This document shows positions 17,002 to 26,582 of a stretch of DNA of 64,000 nucleotides, one piece after another. The translations under genes were made by a program, and so were the position numbers. Source of the DNA: Janibacter endophyticus (GTDB taxonomy: Bacteria > Actinomycetota > Actinomycetes > Actinomycetales > Dermatophilaceae); the NCBI RefSeq assembly GCF_016888335.1, contig NZ_JAFEJG010000004.1, positions 248,001 through 312,000 on the forward strand. Direction: 5' to 3'. The notes under the pieces are model-generated. The model did no database searches. It was not told the origin of the DNA and saw only the letters and a list, made by a program, of their open reading frames with translations. Numbering within the stretch: position 1 is the stretch's first letter; each line of letters begins with the position of its first letter.

Positions 17002-17652
17002 TCAGCGTTCGGCGATGAAGGCCTCGAGTGCGGCAGCCACCTCCGCGGGCGGCGCATCGCCCGTGGCGAGGATCACCTGACCACCCTCCGTCCGGGCGCA
17101 CTGGGTCAGCTGCTGGTGGGTCCCGCACAGTGCGTCACCGACCGTCTCCTCCTCCGACCACAGGCTCTGCAAGCCCTCCGTCATGCCGGGCAGGTCGTTC
17201 AGCAGGACGATCGAGAGGCGCTCCCCGTCCTTCTCGTAGGCCCCGAGCTCCCCGCCACCCGCCGGCACGCCGGTAGGTGCCTCGACCTTCTGCCAGCCGT
17301 CGAACTCCTCCGGCAGAGTGCTCGCGCCCCCGGCAGTCCCGCTCGTCGTCTCGGACGTCGGCTCGGTCGTCGCGCTCGACGACGTCGTCGGGGTCTCTGC
17401 CGGGTCGCCGTCGTCGCTCCTCAGGAGCAGCGCGGCGCCGCCGCAGCACAGCAGGAGGAGCAGCACCGATGCGACGAGCACGCCGATGACGACCTTCGAC
17501 AGGCCGCTCCGCTTCGGGGCGCCGGGCGGTGCGCTGCCGTACGGGTTCGGCTGACCGGGCTGCTCCGGGTAGCCGTACGGACCGCTGCCCGGACCCTGAC
17601 CGGGCGGCGGTGGGACGTTCGGACCGTTGGGTCCCCCTGCGATGTAGGACAT
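17002..17652 (-). CDS. Pro-rich, single-pass membrane protein of unknown function
   Basis: Product of 216 aa. Residues 1-50 are a cytoplasmic Pro/Gly/Asn-rich region (NVPPPPGQGPGSGPYG). A strong helix at about 52-76 (VVIGVLVASVLLLLLCCGGAA) follows, then a Thr/Ser-rich linker. The small extracytoplasmic domain contains two Cys (ALCGTHQQLTQCART) that could form a disulphide. This layout is common for actinobacterial envelope proteins of unknown function. The start could also be three codons upstream (17661); neither candidate has a clear ribosome binding site. Confidence 0.75.
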   Translation of the reverse strand: MSYIAGGPNGPNVPPPPGQGPGSGPYGYPEQPGQPNPYGSAPPGAPKRSGLSKVVIGVLVASVLLLLLCCGGAALLLRSDDGDPAETPTTSSSATTEPTSETTSGTAGGASTLPEEFDGWQKVEAPTGVPAGGGELGAYEKDGERLSIVLLNDLPGMTEGLQSLWSEEETVGDALCGTHQQLTQCARTEGGQVILATGDAPPAEVAAALEAFIAER

Positions 17653-17804
17653 GCTCGCCATGCTGGCACAGACGACACGAGGCGGGGCCCCCTGCGGCCC
17701 CGCCTCGCACGATGCGCCCCCCCTGCGGCGCGAGCCCCACGCTAGGGAGGTCCGACGAGGACGTCGATGGGGAGAATTACCCATGCCGGGTCCACAATCT
17801 CCCG

Positions 17805-19025
17805 GTGCCCACATCGCCCGGCGGACCCCCTTCGCCCCTCCTGACGCCCCGTCGCACCGCGGCGGCGATGGTCGCGCTCGTCCTCGGCGGCTTCGGGATC
17901 GGCACGACCGAGTTCGTCACGATGGGCCTGCTCCCCGAGATCGCCGAGGGCATCGACGTGAGCATCCCCGCGGCCGGGCACACGATCAGCGCCTATGCGC
18001 TCGGTGTCGTCGTCGGCGCCCCGACGATCGCCGTCCTCGGGACCCGGGTGCCGCGACGGGCGATGCTCGTCGCGCTCATGGCGCTCTTCGTCCTCGGCAA
18101 CGCGGCGAGCGCCCTGGCCGGCAGCTACGCGTTGCTCTCCGCGGCTCGCTTCCTCGCCGGGATCCCCCACGGCGCCTTCTTCGCCGTCGCCTCGATCGTC
18201 GCCGTCGACCTGGCCGCCCCGGGCCGCGGCGGGCGCGCGGTGAGCCAGGTGATGCTCGGCATCCCGCTCGCCACCGTCGTCGGAGTCCCCACCGCGACCT
18301 GGCTCGGGCAGCAGCTCGGCTGGCGCAGCGCCTACTGGGCCGTCGTCGTCGTCGGGGTCGCCACGGTCGCGCTCGTGCTCACGGCCGTGCCCCGCCTCGA
18401 GGCCGACGAAGGGGCGAGCGCCCGTACCGAGCTGGCCGCCTTCCGCTCCGCGCAGCTCTGGCTCACCCTGCTCGTCGGGGCGATCGGCTTCGGCGGCATG
18501 TTCTCGATGTACAGCTACATCTCGCCGATGCTGCGTCACGAGACCGGGGTCGCCGCGTCGACCGTGCCCGTCTTCCTCCTCGTCTTCGGCATCGCGAGCG
18601 TCATCGGCACGATCGTCGGCGGGCGGCTCGTCGACCGCTCGGTCCTGCGCAGCGTCGTCGGGACTGCCCTCTCGCTCGCGGCGAGCCTCGTCCTCGTCGC
18701 GCTCTCCGCCGGGTCGGTCGTCCTCGTCTCGGCGGCCGTCTTCCTCGCGTCGGCGAGCGCGTCGGTCTTCGTCCTCGCGCTCCAGCTGCGCCTCATGTCC
18801 GTCGCCGGCCCGGCCCGCACGCTCGGGGCCGCCGGCAACCACGCGGCGCTCAACATCGCCAACGCCGTCGGTGCCTGGCTCGGCGGCGCGGTCATCGCCG
18901 CGGGCTGGGGCTGGCGCGCGCCGAGCGCGGTCGGCTCGCTGCTCGCCCTCGCCGGGCTGGCGATCCTCGGGCTCTCGGTGCTGCTGCACCGACGCGACGC
19001 CCGGGCTGAGAGCCTGGGTGCATGA
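17805..19025 (+). CDS. MFS transporter (DHA1-type, arabinose efflux permease family)
   Basis: Product of 406 aa with about 12 hydrophobic segments. The opening VALVLGGFGIGTTEFVTMGLLPEIA carries the GTTEF signature of the AraJ/YdhP-type DHA1 subfamily. The loop 2-3 and motif-C regions (ARFLAGIPHGAFFAVASIVA, MLGIPLATVVGVP) are also present. GTG 17805 gives the short Pro-rich cytoplasmic start. The stop overlaps the next ATG (ATGA), coupling it to a GNAT gene. Likely a proton-driven exporter of sugars or drugs; the substrate is not evident. Confidence 0.88.
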   Translation: MPTSPGGPPSPLLTPRRTAAAMVALVLGGFGIGTTEFVTMGLLPEIAEGIDVSIPAAGHTISAYALGVVVGAPTIAVLGTRVPRRAMLVALMALFVLGNAASALAGSYALLSAARFLAGIPHGAFFAVASIVAVDLAAPGRGGRAVSQVMLGIPLATVVGVPTATWLGQQLGWRSAYWAVVVVGVATVALVLTAVPRLEADEGASARTELAAFRSAQLWLTLLVGAIGFGGMFSMYSYISPMLRHETGVAASTVPVFLLVFGIASVIGTIVGGRLVDRSVLRSVVGTALSLAASLVLVALSAGSVVLVSAAVFLASASASVFVLALQLRLMSVAGPARTLGAAGNHAALNIANAVGAWLGGAVIAAGWGWRAPSAVGSLLALAGLAILGLSVLLHRRDARAESLGA

Positions 19026-19507
19026 GCCAGCACATCCGCGAGGCGACGCCCGACGACGTCCCCGCCATCCTCCGACTCGTCCGTGAGCTCGCCGAGTACG
19101 AGCGCGAGCCCGACGCGGTCGAGGCGACCGAGGAGTCGTTCCGGTCGACGATGTTCCCGGCGCAGGGGGACCCGACGGTCTTCGGTCACGTCGGCGAGGT
19201 CGACGGCGAGGTCGTCGGCATCGCGATCTGGTTCCTCAGCTTCTCCACCTGGACCGGGACCAACGGCATCTGGCTAGAGGACCTGTACGTCACCCCTTCG
19301 CAACGGGGGACGGGACTCGGCAAGGCGCTCCTCGCGACCCTGGCCCGGGTCTGCGTCGAGCGCGGCTACCGCCGCCTCGAGTGGACCGTCCTCGACTGGA
19401 ACGCCCCCTCGATCGCCTTCTACCGCTCCCTCGGCGCCGTCCCGATGGACGAGTGGACGACCAACCGCCTCGCCGGCGACGCCCTCACCGACCTCGGCAT
19501 CCCCTGA
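19022..19507 (+). CDS. GNAT family N-acetyltransferase (diamine acetyltransferase-like)
   Basis: Product of 161 aa. The acetyl-CoA-binding loop is DLYVTPSQRGTGLGKALLATL (RGTGLG) with the C-terminal motif LDWNAPSIAFYRSLGAVPM. The FSTWTGTNGIWLEDLYV segment is characteristic of the spermidine/diamine and thialysine N-acetyltransferase (SSAT) subgroup. The ATG overlaps the MFS stop by 4 nt, so export and acetylation may serve one compound. It ends at a strong hairpin. Confidence 0.87.
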   Translation: MSQHIREATPDDVPAILRLVRELAEYEREPDAVEATEESFRSTMFPAQGDPTVFGHVGEVDGEVVGIAIWFLSFSTWTGTNGIWLEDLYVTPSQRGTGLGKALLATLARVCVERGYRRLEWTVLDWNAPSIAFYRSLGAVPMDEWTTNRLAGDALTDLGIP

Positions 19508-19549
19508 GGCCGGGCGAAGGGGTGGCCGGCTCACCCCTTCGTCCCGGCC
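19508..19549. terminator. Hairpin terminator built from an inverted octamer pair
   Basis: Left arm 19508-19524 and right arm 19532-19549 pair over 17 bp with one bulged base and a 7-nt loop. The core of the left arm is CGAAGGGGTG and of the right arm CACCCCTTCG, an inverted pair of the over-represented octamer. It starts 1 nt after the GNAT stop and precedes ppdK. Confidence 0.75.
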
Positions 19550-19650
19550 GTACCGCTCACGGGAACCCCGACGACACGCCCGGGCGTGACGGTGCGACGA
19601 TGGACCCACGGACCCGCGGGCGCACCGACGCGCCAGGACGAGGAGCAGCG

Positions 19651-22380
19651 ATGACGCAGCAGCAGTACGTGTACATGTTCAGCGAGGGCGACCGGGACCA
19701 GAAGGATCTCCTCGGTGGCAAGGGGGCGAACCTTGCCGAGATGGTCAAGCTCGGCCTGCCCGTGCCCCCCGGCTTCACCATCTCCACCAATGCCTGCCGC
19801 GCCTACCTCTCGGAGGGCAAGGTCCCGCCCGAGGTCCGTGTCGAGGTCACCCGCAGCGTCCGCGACGTCGAGGACCAGATCGGCCGGCACCTCGGTGACT
19901 CCGAGGAGCCGCTGCTGCTCTCCGTGCGCTCCGGCGCGAAGTTCTCCATGCCCGGCATGATGGAGACCGTCCTCAACGTCGGCCTCAACGACGACACCGT
20001 CGGCCCGCTCGCGGACTTCGCCGGCGACGAGCGCTTCGCGTGGGACTCCTACCGCCGCCTCATCCAGATGTTCGGCAAGACCGTGCTCGACATCGACTCC
20101 GACCTCTTCTCCGACGCGCTCGACGCCCGCAAGGAGGCCGCCGGCGTCACCGCCGACATCGACCTCGACGCCGAGCAGCTCAAGGCCCTCGTCAAGGAGT
20201 ACAAGGAGATCGTCGAGCGCAAGACGGGCACGCCCTTCCCGCAGAGCCCCCGCAAGCAGCTCGACATGGCCATCGAGGCGGTCTTCCGCTCCTGGAACAC
20301 CGAGCGCGCCCGGCTCTACCGCCGCCGCGAGCGCATCCCGGACGACCTCGGCACCGCCGTGAACGTCCAGGCGATGGTCTTCGGCAACCTCGCCGACGCC
20401 TCTGGCACCGGCGTCTGCTTCACCCGTGACCCCTCCTCCGGCCACTCCGGCGTGTACGGCGACTACCTCGCCAACGCGCAGGGTGAGGACGTCGTCGCGG
20501 GCATCCGCAACACCCTGCCCCTCGCCGAGCTCGAGAAGCTCGACAAGTCGGCCTACCGCGAGCTCCGCAGCGCGATGCGGCGCCTCGAGACCCACTACCG
20601 CGACCTGTGCGACATCGAGTTCACCATCGAGCGCGGTCACCTGTGGATGCTCCAGACGCGCGTCGGCAAGCGCACGCCCGCTGCCGCCTTCCGCGTCGCG
20701 ACGCAGCTCGTCGACGAGGCCCTCATCACGATGGACGAGGCGCTCGAGCGGGTCACCGGCGAGCAGCTCAACCAGCTGCTCTTCCCGCAGTTCGACCCCG
20801 AGGCCGAGCGCGTCCTCCTCGCGACCGGCATGGGCGCCTCCCCCGGCGCCGCCGTCGGCGAGGTCGCCTTCGACAACGAGTCCGCGACGAGCCGCAAGGC
20901 CGACGGCCACGACGTCATCCTCGTCCGCCGCGAGACCTCGCCCGAGGACCTCCCGGGCATGATCGCCGCCGTCGGCGTGCTCACCGCCCGTGGCGGCAAG
21001 ACCTCGCACGCGGCCGTCGTCGCCCGCGGCATGGGCATGTGCGCCGTCGTCGGCGCCGACGACCTCGTCGTCGACGTCGCGCACAAGCAGATCCGCGTCG
21101 GCGAGCGGGTCATCAACGAGGGCGACGTCATCGCCATCGACGGCAAGAGCGGCGAGGTCTTCCTCGGCGACGTCCCCGTCGTCGACTCCCCCGTCATGAC
21201 CTACATCTCCGACGGGCTCGAGGCGGCCAAGGCCGCGTCCGACGGTGACGTCGAGACCGACGAGCTCCTCGACGCCGTCCACCGGCTGCTCACCCACGCC
21301 GACGACCGTCGTCGCCTGCGGGTGCGCGCCAACGCCGACACCGGCGAGGACGCCGAGCGCGCCCGCGCCCGCGGCGCGGAAGGCATCGGTCTGTGCCGCA
21401 CGGAGCACCAGTTCCTCGGCGACCGCCGCAAGAACATCGAGGCCGTCATCGTCGCCGAGACCGACGAGGACCGTCAGGCCGCCTTCGACGAGCTGCTCCC
21501 GCTGCAGCGCGCCGACTTCATCGAGCTGCTCGCCGCGATGGACGGGCTGCCGACGACGATCCGCCTCATCGACCCGCCGCTCCACGAGTTCCTCCCGAAC
21601 ATCACCGACCTCTCGGTCGAGGTGGCGCTCGCCGAGGAGCGCGGCGAGAGCGGGCCCGAGCTGGAGCGCGCCAAGGTGCTCCTCGAGGCGGTGCGCCGGA
21701 CCCACGAGCAGAACCCCATGCTCGGCCTGCGCGGGGTCCGCCTCGGCCTGCGCTTCCCGGGGCTCTTCGCGCTGCAGATCCGGGCGATCGGCGAGGCCGT
21801 CGTCGAGCTGCGCAAGCAGGGCAAGGACCCGCAGCCGGAGATCATGGTCCCGCTCATCGGGTCGGTCCGTGAGCTCTACCTCGTCCGGGGCGAGGCCGAG
21901 GAGATCCTCGCCGAGATCGGCAAGACCTCCGGCGAGGCGCTCGACGTGCCGATCGGCTGCATGATCGAGCTCCCGCGCGCGGCCCTCACCGCCCGCCGGA
22001 TCGCCCATGCCGCCGACTTCTTCTCCTTCGGCACGAACGACCTCACCCAGACCACGTGGGGCTTCAGCCGCGACGACGTCGAGACCGAGTTCTTCCCGGC
22101 CTACTTCGACAACGGCGTCCTGACGATCTCCCCCTTCGAGACGCTCGACGAGTACGGCGTGGGCCGCCTCGTCGAGATCGGCGTCGAGGGTGGGCGCAGC
22201 GTCAAGGAGAACCTCAAGACCGGCGTCTGCGGTGAGCACGGCGGCGACCCCGAGTCGATCCACTTCTTCCACCGGACCGGGCTCGACTACGTCAGCTGCT
22301 CCCCCTTCCGCGTGCCGGTCGCCCGGCTCGAGGCGGGACGCGCCGCCGTGATGACGCGGGACGCTTCGAGCACCGCCTGA
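19651..22380 (+). CDS. ppdK: Pyruvate, phosphate dikinase
   Basis: Product of 909 aa, close to the usual length. It interconverts pyruvate, ATP and Pi with phosphoenolpyruvate, AMP and PPi. The N-terminal ATP-grasp domain starts GGKGANLAEMVKLGLPVPPG. The swivelling phosphohistidine domain has TARGGKTSHAAVVARG with the catalytic His at about residue 453. The C-terminal TIM barrel has GCMIELPRAALTARRIA, FFSFGTNDLTQTTWGFSRDD and the catalytic Cys at about 883 in DYVSCSPFRVP. ATG 19651 has a clear AGGAG 7-8 nt upstream. Strong hairpins on both sides suggest it is monocistronic. It gives the organism a reversible route between pyruvate and PEP in the cytoplasm. Confidence 0.97.
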   Translation: MTQQQYVYMFSEGDRDQKDLLGGKGANLAEMVKLGLPVPPGFTISTNACRAYLSEGKVPPEVRVEVTRSVRDVEDQIGRHLGDSEEPLLLSVRSGAKFSMPGMMETVLNVGLNDDTVGPLADFAGDERFAWDSYRRLIQMFGKTVLDIDSDLFSDALDARKEAAGVTADIDLDAEQLKALVKEYKEIVERKTGTPFPQSPRKQLDMAIEAVFRSWNTERARLYRRRERIPDDLGTAVNVQAMVFGNLADASGTGVCFTRDPSSGHSGVYGDYLANAQGEDVVAGIRNTLPLAELEKLDKSAYRELRSAMRRLETHYRDLCDIEFTIERGHLWMLQTRVGKRTPAAAFRVATQLVDEALITMDEALERVTGEQLNQLLFPQFDPEAERVLLATGMGASPGAAVGEVAFDNESATSRKADGHDVILVRRETSPEDLPGMIAAVGVLTARGGKTSHAAVVARGMGMCAVVGADDLVVDVAHKQIRVGERVINEGDVIAIDGKSGEVFLGDVPVVDSPVMTYISDGLEAAKAASDGDVETDELLDAVHRLLTHADDRRRLRVRANADTGEDAERARARGAEGIGLCRTEHQFLGDRRKNIEAVIVAETDEDRQAAFDELLPLQRADFIELLAAMDGLPTTIRLIDPPLHEFLPNITDLSVEVALAEERGESGPELERAKVLLEAVRRTHEQNPMLGLRGVRLGLRFPGLFALQIRAIGEAVVELRKQGKDPQPEIMVPLIGSVRELYLVRGEAEEILAEIGKTSGEALDVPIGCMIELPRAALTARRIAHAADFFSFGTNDLTQTTWGFSRDDVETEFFPAYFDNGVLTISPFETLDEYGVGRLVEIGVEGGRSVKENLKTGVCGEHGGDPESIHFFHRTGLDYVSCSPFRVPVARLEAGRAAVMTRDASSTA

Positions 22381-22386
22381 CGAGGG

Positions 22387-22430
22387 ACGACGAAGGCCCG
22401 CACCCTGCGAGGGGTGCGGGCCTTCGTCGT
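22387..22430. terminator. Very strong hairpin terminator after ppdK
   Basis: Perfect 19-bp arms at 22387-22405 and 22412-22430 with a 6-nt loop (TGCGAG), starting 6 nt after the ppdK stop. The arms begin ACGACGAAGG and end CCTTCGTCGT. No T-run follows. The convergent small gene ends at 22483, so the hairpin can serve both strands. Confidence 0.85.
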
Positions 22431-22482
22431 GCCGGTCGGGCTGAGGCGGCCGGCGGGGAGGGAGGTTCCCGAAGGGGGAGGC

Positions 22483-22728
22483 TCAGCGGGTGTGCGTCAC
22501 GACCGGGACGTAGCGGTCGGAGCGACGGGCCAGCTGGAAGTCGTCCTGCGCGGACTTCTTGGCGCGCGAGGAGGAGCGGAGCAGCTCGAGGCGCTCGGTC
22601 TTCGTGGCGCCCTGCTCCATGAGGGAGAGCTCGTGCGCCATGCGGAGCATGTCGGCGTCCATGCCGGCACCGAGGTGGCGGGTCGAGGGGTCGCGGCGGG
22701 TCATGAGGGTGTTCAGCCAGTTCGTCAT
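22483..22728 (-). CDS. Small conserved-looking protein, function unknown
   Basis: Product of 81 aa, hydrophilic and basic at the C-terminus (LRSSSRAKKSAQ, ARRSDRY), with a Met-rich central helix (GMDADMLRMAHELSLMEQG). No signal or membrane segment. ATG 22728 has AGAGG very close upstream; a GTG at 22764 would add 12 residues. It is divergent from the LysR gene across an unusually AT-rich gap, the usual position of a LysR target. No family recognised. Confidence 0.6.
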   Translation of the reverse strand: MTNWLNTLMTRRDPSTRHLGAGMDADMLRMAHELSLMEQGATKTERLELLRSSSRAKKSAQDDFQLARRSDRYVPVVTHTR

Positions 22729-22811
22729 GACCTCTATGGTTGCGCCTTCATCTACTAACCACAAGTTGCTGTTTCTTAGCGATCATTAAGTACTACTGAT
22801 ATGTTCTGGGC
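22729..22811. promoter_or_regulatory. AT-rich divergent intergenic region, likely LysR operator/promoter
   Basis: This 83-nt gap is strikingly AT-richer than the rest of the window (runs such as TTGCTGTTTCTTAGCG and ATTAAGTACTACTGATATG). It lies between a small minus-strand gene and a LysR-type regulator. LysR proteins usually bind such divergent regions at T-N11-A motifs and autoregulate. Several T-N11-A positions exist here, as chance allows in AT-rich DNA, so I do not pick one. Confidence 0.45.
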
Positions 22812-23717
22812 GTGATCGACATCCATCGGCTGCGGATCTTCTTGTCCGTCGTGGCCTCTGGCTCCATCAACGCTGCGGCCGATCACCTCGGGATGTCCGG
22901 CAGCGCAGTCAGTCAGCACATGACGGCGTTGCAGAAGGAGACCGGCCTCACACTCTTCGAGCGCCACGGGCGCGGGATCGAGCCCACCGCGGCCGCCCGG
23001 ACCCTTGCCGCCGAGAGCGAGCGGCTCATGGCCGAGGTCAAGCGTCTCGACTCGGTCGTCACCGACCTGCGCGAGGGCAGCACCGGCTCGCTGTCCATCG
23101 GCTACTTCGCCTCGGCCGGCTCGCTGTGGATGCCCACGCTGGCCAAGAAGCTCCAGGCCGAGATGCCCGGCCTCGTCCTCGAGATGGTCCTCACCGAGGG
23201 CTACCCGCCCGGCGAGTCCCCGCCCGTCGACCTCGACGTCATGCCCGACGACCCCCGCGAGACGCTCCGCCCGGGCTACGGGATGCGACGACTCGTGCGC
23301 GACCCCTTCGTCGCCCTCGTACCCGCCGGCCACCGGCTCGCGGGCCGACGCTCGGTCCCGATGATCGAGCTCGCCGAGGAGTCGTGGATCAGCAGCGACA
23401 TCTCCGCCGGGATCACCGAGAGCCTCATCGCCCGCGCCTGCGCGGCCGCCGGCTTCCGCCCGCGCTACACCGTCGAGGCGCAGGACCACTACACGGCCAC
23501 CGCCTTCGTCGCCGCCGGCGTCGGCGTCGCCGTCATCCCCCAGCTCGCGAGCCGCACGCGGGTACCGACGAGCGTGCGCCGGCTGCGGCTGACCAGCCCC
23601 AGCCCGACGCGAGACATCGTGGCGCTCACGGCCCCGGGAGCGCGCTCCAACCCGGCCGCGGTCCGGGCGGTCGAGCTGCTCACCGAGATCGCGACAGCGT
23701 CGCGCAAGGACCGCTGA
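22812..23717 (+). CDS. LysR family transcriptional regulator
   Basis: Product of 301 aa. The N-terminal winged helix-turn-helix is HRLRIFLSVVASGSINAAAD, then HLGMSGSAVSQHMTALQKE and LFERHGRG. A linker helix and a LysR substrate-binding domain (LSIGYFASAGSLWMPTL, then FVAAGVGVAVIPQLAS) follow. The ArgP/IciA-like IAARACAAAGF-type segment appears as SLIARACAAAGFRPRYTVE. GTG 22812 is the natural start. It probably controls the divergent small gene and itself. The inducer is unknown. Confidence 0.92.
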   Translation: MIDIHRLRIFLSVVASGSINAAADHLGMSGSAVSQHMTALQKETGLTLFERHGRGIEPTAAARTLAAESERLMAEVKRLDSVVTDLREGSTGSLSIGYFASAGSLWMPTLAKKLQAEMPGLVLEMVLTEGYPPGESPPVDLDVMPDDPRETLRPGYGMRRLVRDPFVALVPAGHRLAGRRSVPMIELAEESWISSDISAGITESLIARACAAAGFRPRYTVEAQDHYTATAFVAAGVGVAVIPQLASRTRVPTSVRRLRLTSPSPTRDIVALTAPGARSNPAAVRAVELLTEIATASRKDR

Positions 23718-24012
23718 CCCTCAGAGCACCAGCGGCGGGACCCCCGACTGCAGGACGCTCGCCGCTGTGCCCGCGAGCAGGACCGACATCGTGAGGGACG
23801 CCGCGAGGCCGGAGACGGCCCGCCCACCGTCGTAGAAGATCGGATCGCATGGCGATCCTCCGCTCCCGGCAGGGCTGAGGGCCGGGCCGATCGTGTCCGA
23901 CCCCTCGCGACCTCGAGCGGGGCGACGACGGGGCGGCTCTGACCCGAACAGAACTCCTGAGCCGGGCCCTGAGCTCCGCCCGTGCGCCAGGCGGGGCCAT
24001 AGGGTGACGTCC
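23718..24012. other. Gap before nadE with no convincing gene
   Basis: A 295-nt gap. On the minus strand a good Shine-Dalgarno (GGAGG, 23857-23861) precedes an ATG at 23850, but that frame soon turns Arg/Pro-rich and runs into the antisense of lysR. An adjacent frame encodes a hydrophobic stretch (SLTMSVLLAGTAASVLQSG) ending at 23721. Together they could be a frameshifted small membrane protein, but I would not annotate a gene on this alone. Confidence 0.25.
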
Positions 24013-26154
24013 ATGAGCGCCGACGACGCCCGCGACTTCCGCAACCTCTACCGGCACGGCTTCGCCCGGGTCGCCGCCTGCACCCTCCCGGTCACCCAGG
24101 CGGACCCCTTCGCCAACGCCGACGCGACCGTGGGCATCGTGCGCGAGCTCCACGACGACGGGGTGTCGGTAGCCGTCTTCCCCGAGCTCGGACTCACCGG
24201 CTACGCCATCGACGACCTCCTGCTCCAGGACGTGCTGCTGCGCGACGTCGAGCAGGCGATCCTTCGCCTCGCCGCCGCGACCGAGGACCTGCGGCCGCTC
24301 ATCGCCGTGGGCGCTCCCCTGCGTCACCGCAACCGGCTCTACAACTGCGCCGTGCTCATCCAGGGCGGCGGCGTCCTCGGCATCGCCCCCAAGTCGTACC
24401 TGCCCAACTACCGCGAGTTCTACGAGAAGCGGCACTTCGCGGAGGGCGCGGGGGTCGTCGACGAGTGGTTCCGCCCCAGCTACCTCACCGGCGACGACGC
24501 GGGGCCGCTCGACGGGGTCCCCTTCGGCACCGACCTGCTCGTCCACGTCGACGACGTGCCCGGCCTCGTCGTCCACGCCGAGGTCTGCGAGGACATGTGG
24601 GTGCCGGTGCCCCCGAGCCACGAGGCGGCCCTGGCCGGCGCGACCGTGCTGCTCAACCTCTCGGCCTCCCCCATCACCGTCGCCCGCGCCGACGACCGGC
24701 ACCTGCTCACCCGTTCCGCGTCGATGCGCTGCAACGCGGCCTACCTCTACGCCGCCGCGAGCGAGGGCGAGTCGAGCACCGACCTCTCGTGGGACGGCCA
24801 GACGATGGTCTACGAGATGGGCGACCTGCTCGGTGAGTCCGAGCGCTTCCCCGCCGGGCCGCGACGGACCGTCGTCGACGTCGACGTCGACCGGCTGCGC
24901 CAGGAGCGGCTGCGGCAGGGCAGCTTCGACGACAACGCCGTCGCGCTGGGGATCGGTGACGACGCCACCGGGGGCGGCTACCGCGACCTCCACCTCGACC
25001 TCCACCCGCCCACCGGGGACCTCGGGCTGCGGCGGCACCTCGACCGTTACCCCTTCGTCCCGGACGACGAGGCCCGCCTCGCCCAGGACTGCTACGAGGC
25101 CTACAACATCCAGGTCTCCGGTCTCGAGCAGCGGCTGCGCGCGATCGCGTCCGACACCTGGCAGCCGAAGATCGTCATCGGCGTCAGCGGCGGGCTCGAC
25201 TCGACCCACGCGCTGCTCGTCGCGGTCAAGGCGATGGACCGGCTGGACCGGCCGCGCACCGACGTCATCGGCATCACGATGCCCGGCTTCGCGACCTCGG
25301 ACCGCACCAGGACCAACGCGATCGCCCTCATGGAGTCCCTCGGGATCACCTGGGATGAGCTCGACATCAAGCCCGCGGCCGAGCAGATGCTGCTGGCGAT
25401 GGGGCACCCCTTCGGCGAGGCGGCCGCCGCCGGGACGGCCGTGGACGACATGGACGAAGGGGTCTTCGACGTCACCTTCGAGAACGTCCAGGCCGGCCTG
25501 CGCACGGACTACCTCTTCCGGATCGCCAACCAGCGCAGCGGGATCGTGCTCGGCACCGGCGACCTCTCCGAGCTGGCCCTGGGCTGGTGCACCTACGGCG
25601 TCGGTGACCAGATGTCGCACTACGGCGTCAACGCCGGTGTGCCCAAGACCCTCATGCAGCACCTCGTGCGCTGGGTCGCCGACTCCGGGCAGCTCGAGGA
25701 GAGCGCGGCGGCGACGCTCATCGACGTGCTCGGCACGGAGATCTCACCCGAGCTCGTGCCGAGCAAGGAGGAGCGGCCGCAGTCGACGCAGGACAAGATC
25801 GGGCCCTACTCGCTGCAGGACTTCACGCTCTACCACGTGCTGCGGCGCGGGTACCGGCCGAGCAAGATCGCCTTCCTCGCCGAGCAGGCGTGGGCGGACG
25901 CGGCGCGCGGCGAGTGGCCCTCGTCGGTCTCGGAGGCCGACCGGGTCGCCTACGACCTCGCGACGATCCGGAGGTGGCTGCTCGTCTTCGTGCAGCGCTT
26001 CTTCGACAACCAGTTCAAGCGGTCGGCGCTGCCCAACGGACCCAAGGTCGTGCCGGGTGGCACCCTGTCGCCACGCGGTGACTGGCGGATGCCGAGCGAC
26101 TCCGAGGCTCGCCGGTGGATCGCCGACGTCGAGGACAACGTCCCGACGTCGTGA
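24013..26154 (+). CDS. nadE: Glutamine-dependent NAD+ synthase
   Basis: Product of 713 aa. The last step of NAD biosynthesis: deamido-NAD + ATP + glutamine to NAD. The N-terminal nitrilase-fold glutaminase domain (about 1-290) has the Glu-Lys-Cys triad in [29 protein letters not shown] and [12 protein letters not shown]. The C-terminal synthetase domain has the P-loop [14 protein letters not shown] and downstream [17 protein letters not shown]. Length and order match the large two-domain bacterial NadE found in mycobacteria. ATG 24013 gives the family start. No operon partners. Confidence 0.96.
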   Translation: MSADDARDFRNLYRHGFARVAACTLPVTQADPFANADATVGIVRELHDDGVSVAVFPELGLTGYAIDDLLLQDVLLRDVEQAILRLAAATEDLRPLIAVGAPLRHRNRLYNCAVLIQGGGVLGIAPKSYLPNYREFYEKRHFAEGAGVVDEWFRPSYLTGDDAGPLDGVPFGTDLLVHVDDVPGLVVHAEVCEDMWVPVPPSHEAALAGATVLLNLSASPITVARADDRHLLTRSASMRCNAAYLYAAASEGESSTDLSWDGQTMVYEMGDLLGESERFPAGPRRTVVDVDVDRLRQERLRQGSFDDNAVALGIGDDATGGGYRDLHLDLHPPTGDLGLRRHLDRYPFVPDDEARLAQDCYEAYNIQVSGLEQRLRAIASDTWQPKIVIGVSGGLDSTHALLVAVKAMDRLDRPRTDVIGITMPGFATSDRTRTNAIALMESLGITWDELDIKPAAEQMLLAMGHPFGEAAAAGTAVDDMDEGVFDVTFENVQAGLRTDYLFRIANQRSGIVLGTGDLSELALGWCTYGVGDQMSHYGVNAGVPKTLMQHLVRWVADSGQLEESAAATLIDVLGTEISPELVPSKEERPQSTQDKIGPYSLQDFTLYHVLRRGYRPSKIAFLAEQAWADAARGEWPSSVSEADRVAYDLATIRRWLLVFVQRFFDNQFKRSALPNGPKVVPGGTLSPRGDWRMPSDSEARRWIADVEDNVPTS

Positions 26155-26191
26155 GACCGACCACGGTCGACGCCACGGAGCCTCGACGGGA

Positions 26192-26479
26192 CTACTTGAT
26201 GCCGAGGGAGTCCTTGCCCTGCGGGGAGTCGACCTCTTCGCGGGTGTACGAGCCGTAGCCCATGAGCGAGAGGACGCGGCCGACGATCAGGCTGAGCACC
26301 ACGATGCCGATCGCGACGTAGAGCAGCGTCCAGTTGAGCATGACGACGGCGATCGTGCCGAGGAGGAACCCGAGGAAGGCGATCCCGACGCCGGCCCACA
26401 TGGCCGTGCTGTGACCGTGACCGATGTCCTCGACGGAGTGCGGACCGGAGGGGGGCGCAGACATCTTCGCGTGGCTCAT
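26192..26479 (-). CDS. HGxxPAAW-family small membrane protein
   Basis: Product of 95 aa. The segment [15 protein letters not shown] carries the HGxSxAxW-type motif of a small actinobacterial membrane-protein family (HGxxPAAW). Two hydrophobic helices follow ([18 protein letters not shown] and [20 protein letters not shown]), then a short polar tail. ATG 26479 gives the usual hydrophilic start. Function unknown; in many actinobacteria homologues sit near tryptophan biosynthesis genes, which is not the case here. Confidence 0.8.
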   Translation of the reverse strand: MSHAKMSAPPSGPHSVEDIGHGHSTAMWAGVGIAFLGFLLGTIAVVMLNWTLLYVAIGIVVLSLIVGRVLSLMGYGSYTREEVDSPQGKDSLGIK

Positions 26480-26582
26480 GAGGCCATCATCCCACGCCGA
26501 TCCGGCTCGCCGCTGGCCCCTCGGCACGTGGCCTGCGAGCGATGCCCAACCCTCACCCGCCGCACCCCGGCAGCGGCCTGAC

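Noticed and set aside
19531-22272. Long minus-strand frame of about 913 codons antisense to ppdK
   Set aside because: It is a shadow of the GC-rich ppdK gene: Asp/Glu/Leu/Val-rich with no domain, and the plus strand encodes all PPDK motifs.
23721-23850. Small hydrophobic minus-strand protein after lysR
   Set aside because: The Shine-Dalgarno-led ATG and the hydrophobic stretch are in different frames, and nothing else supports a gene.
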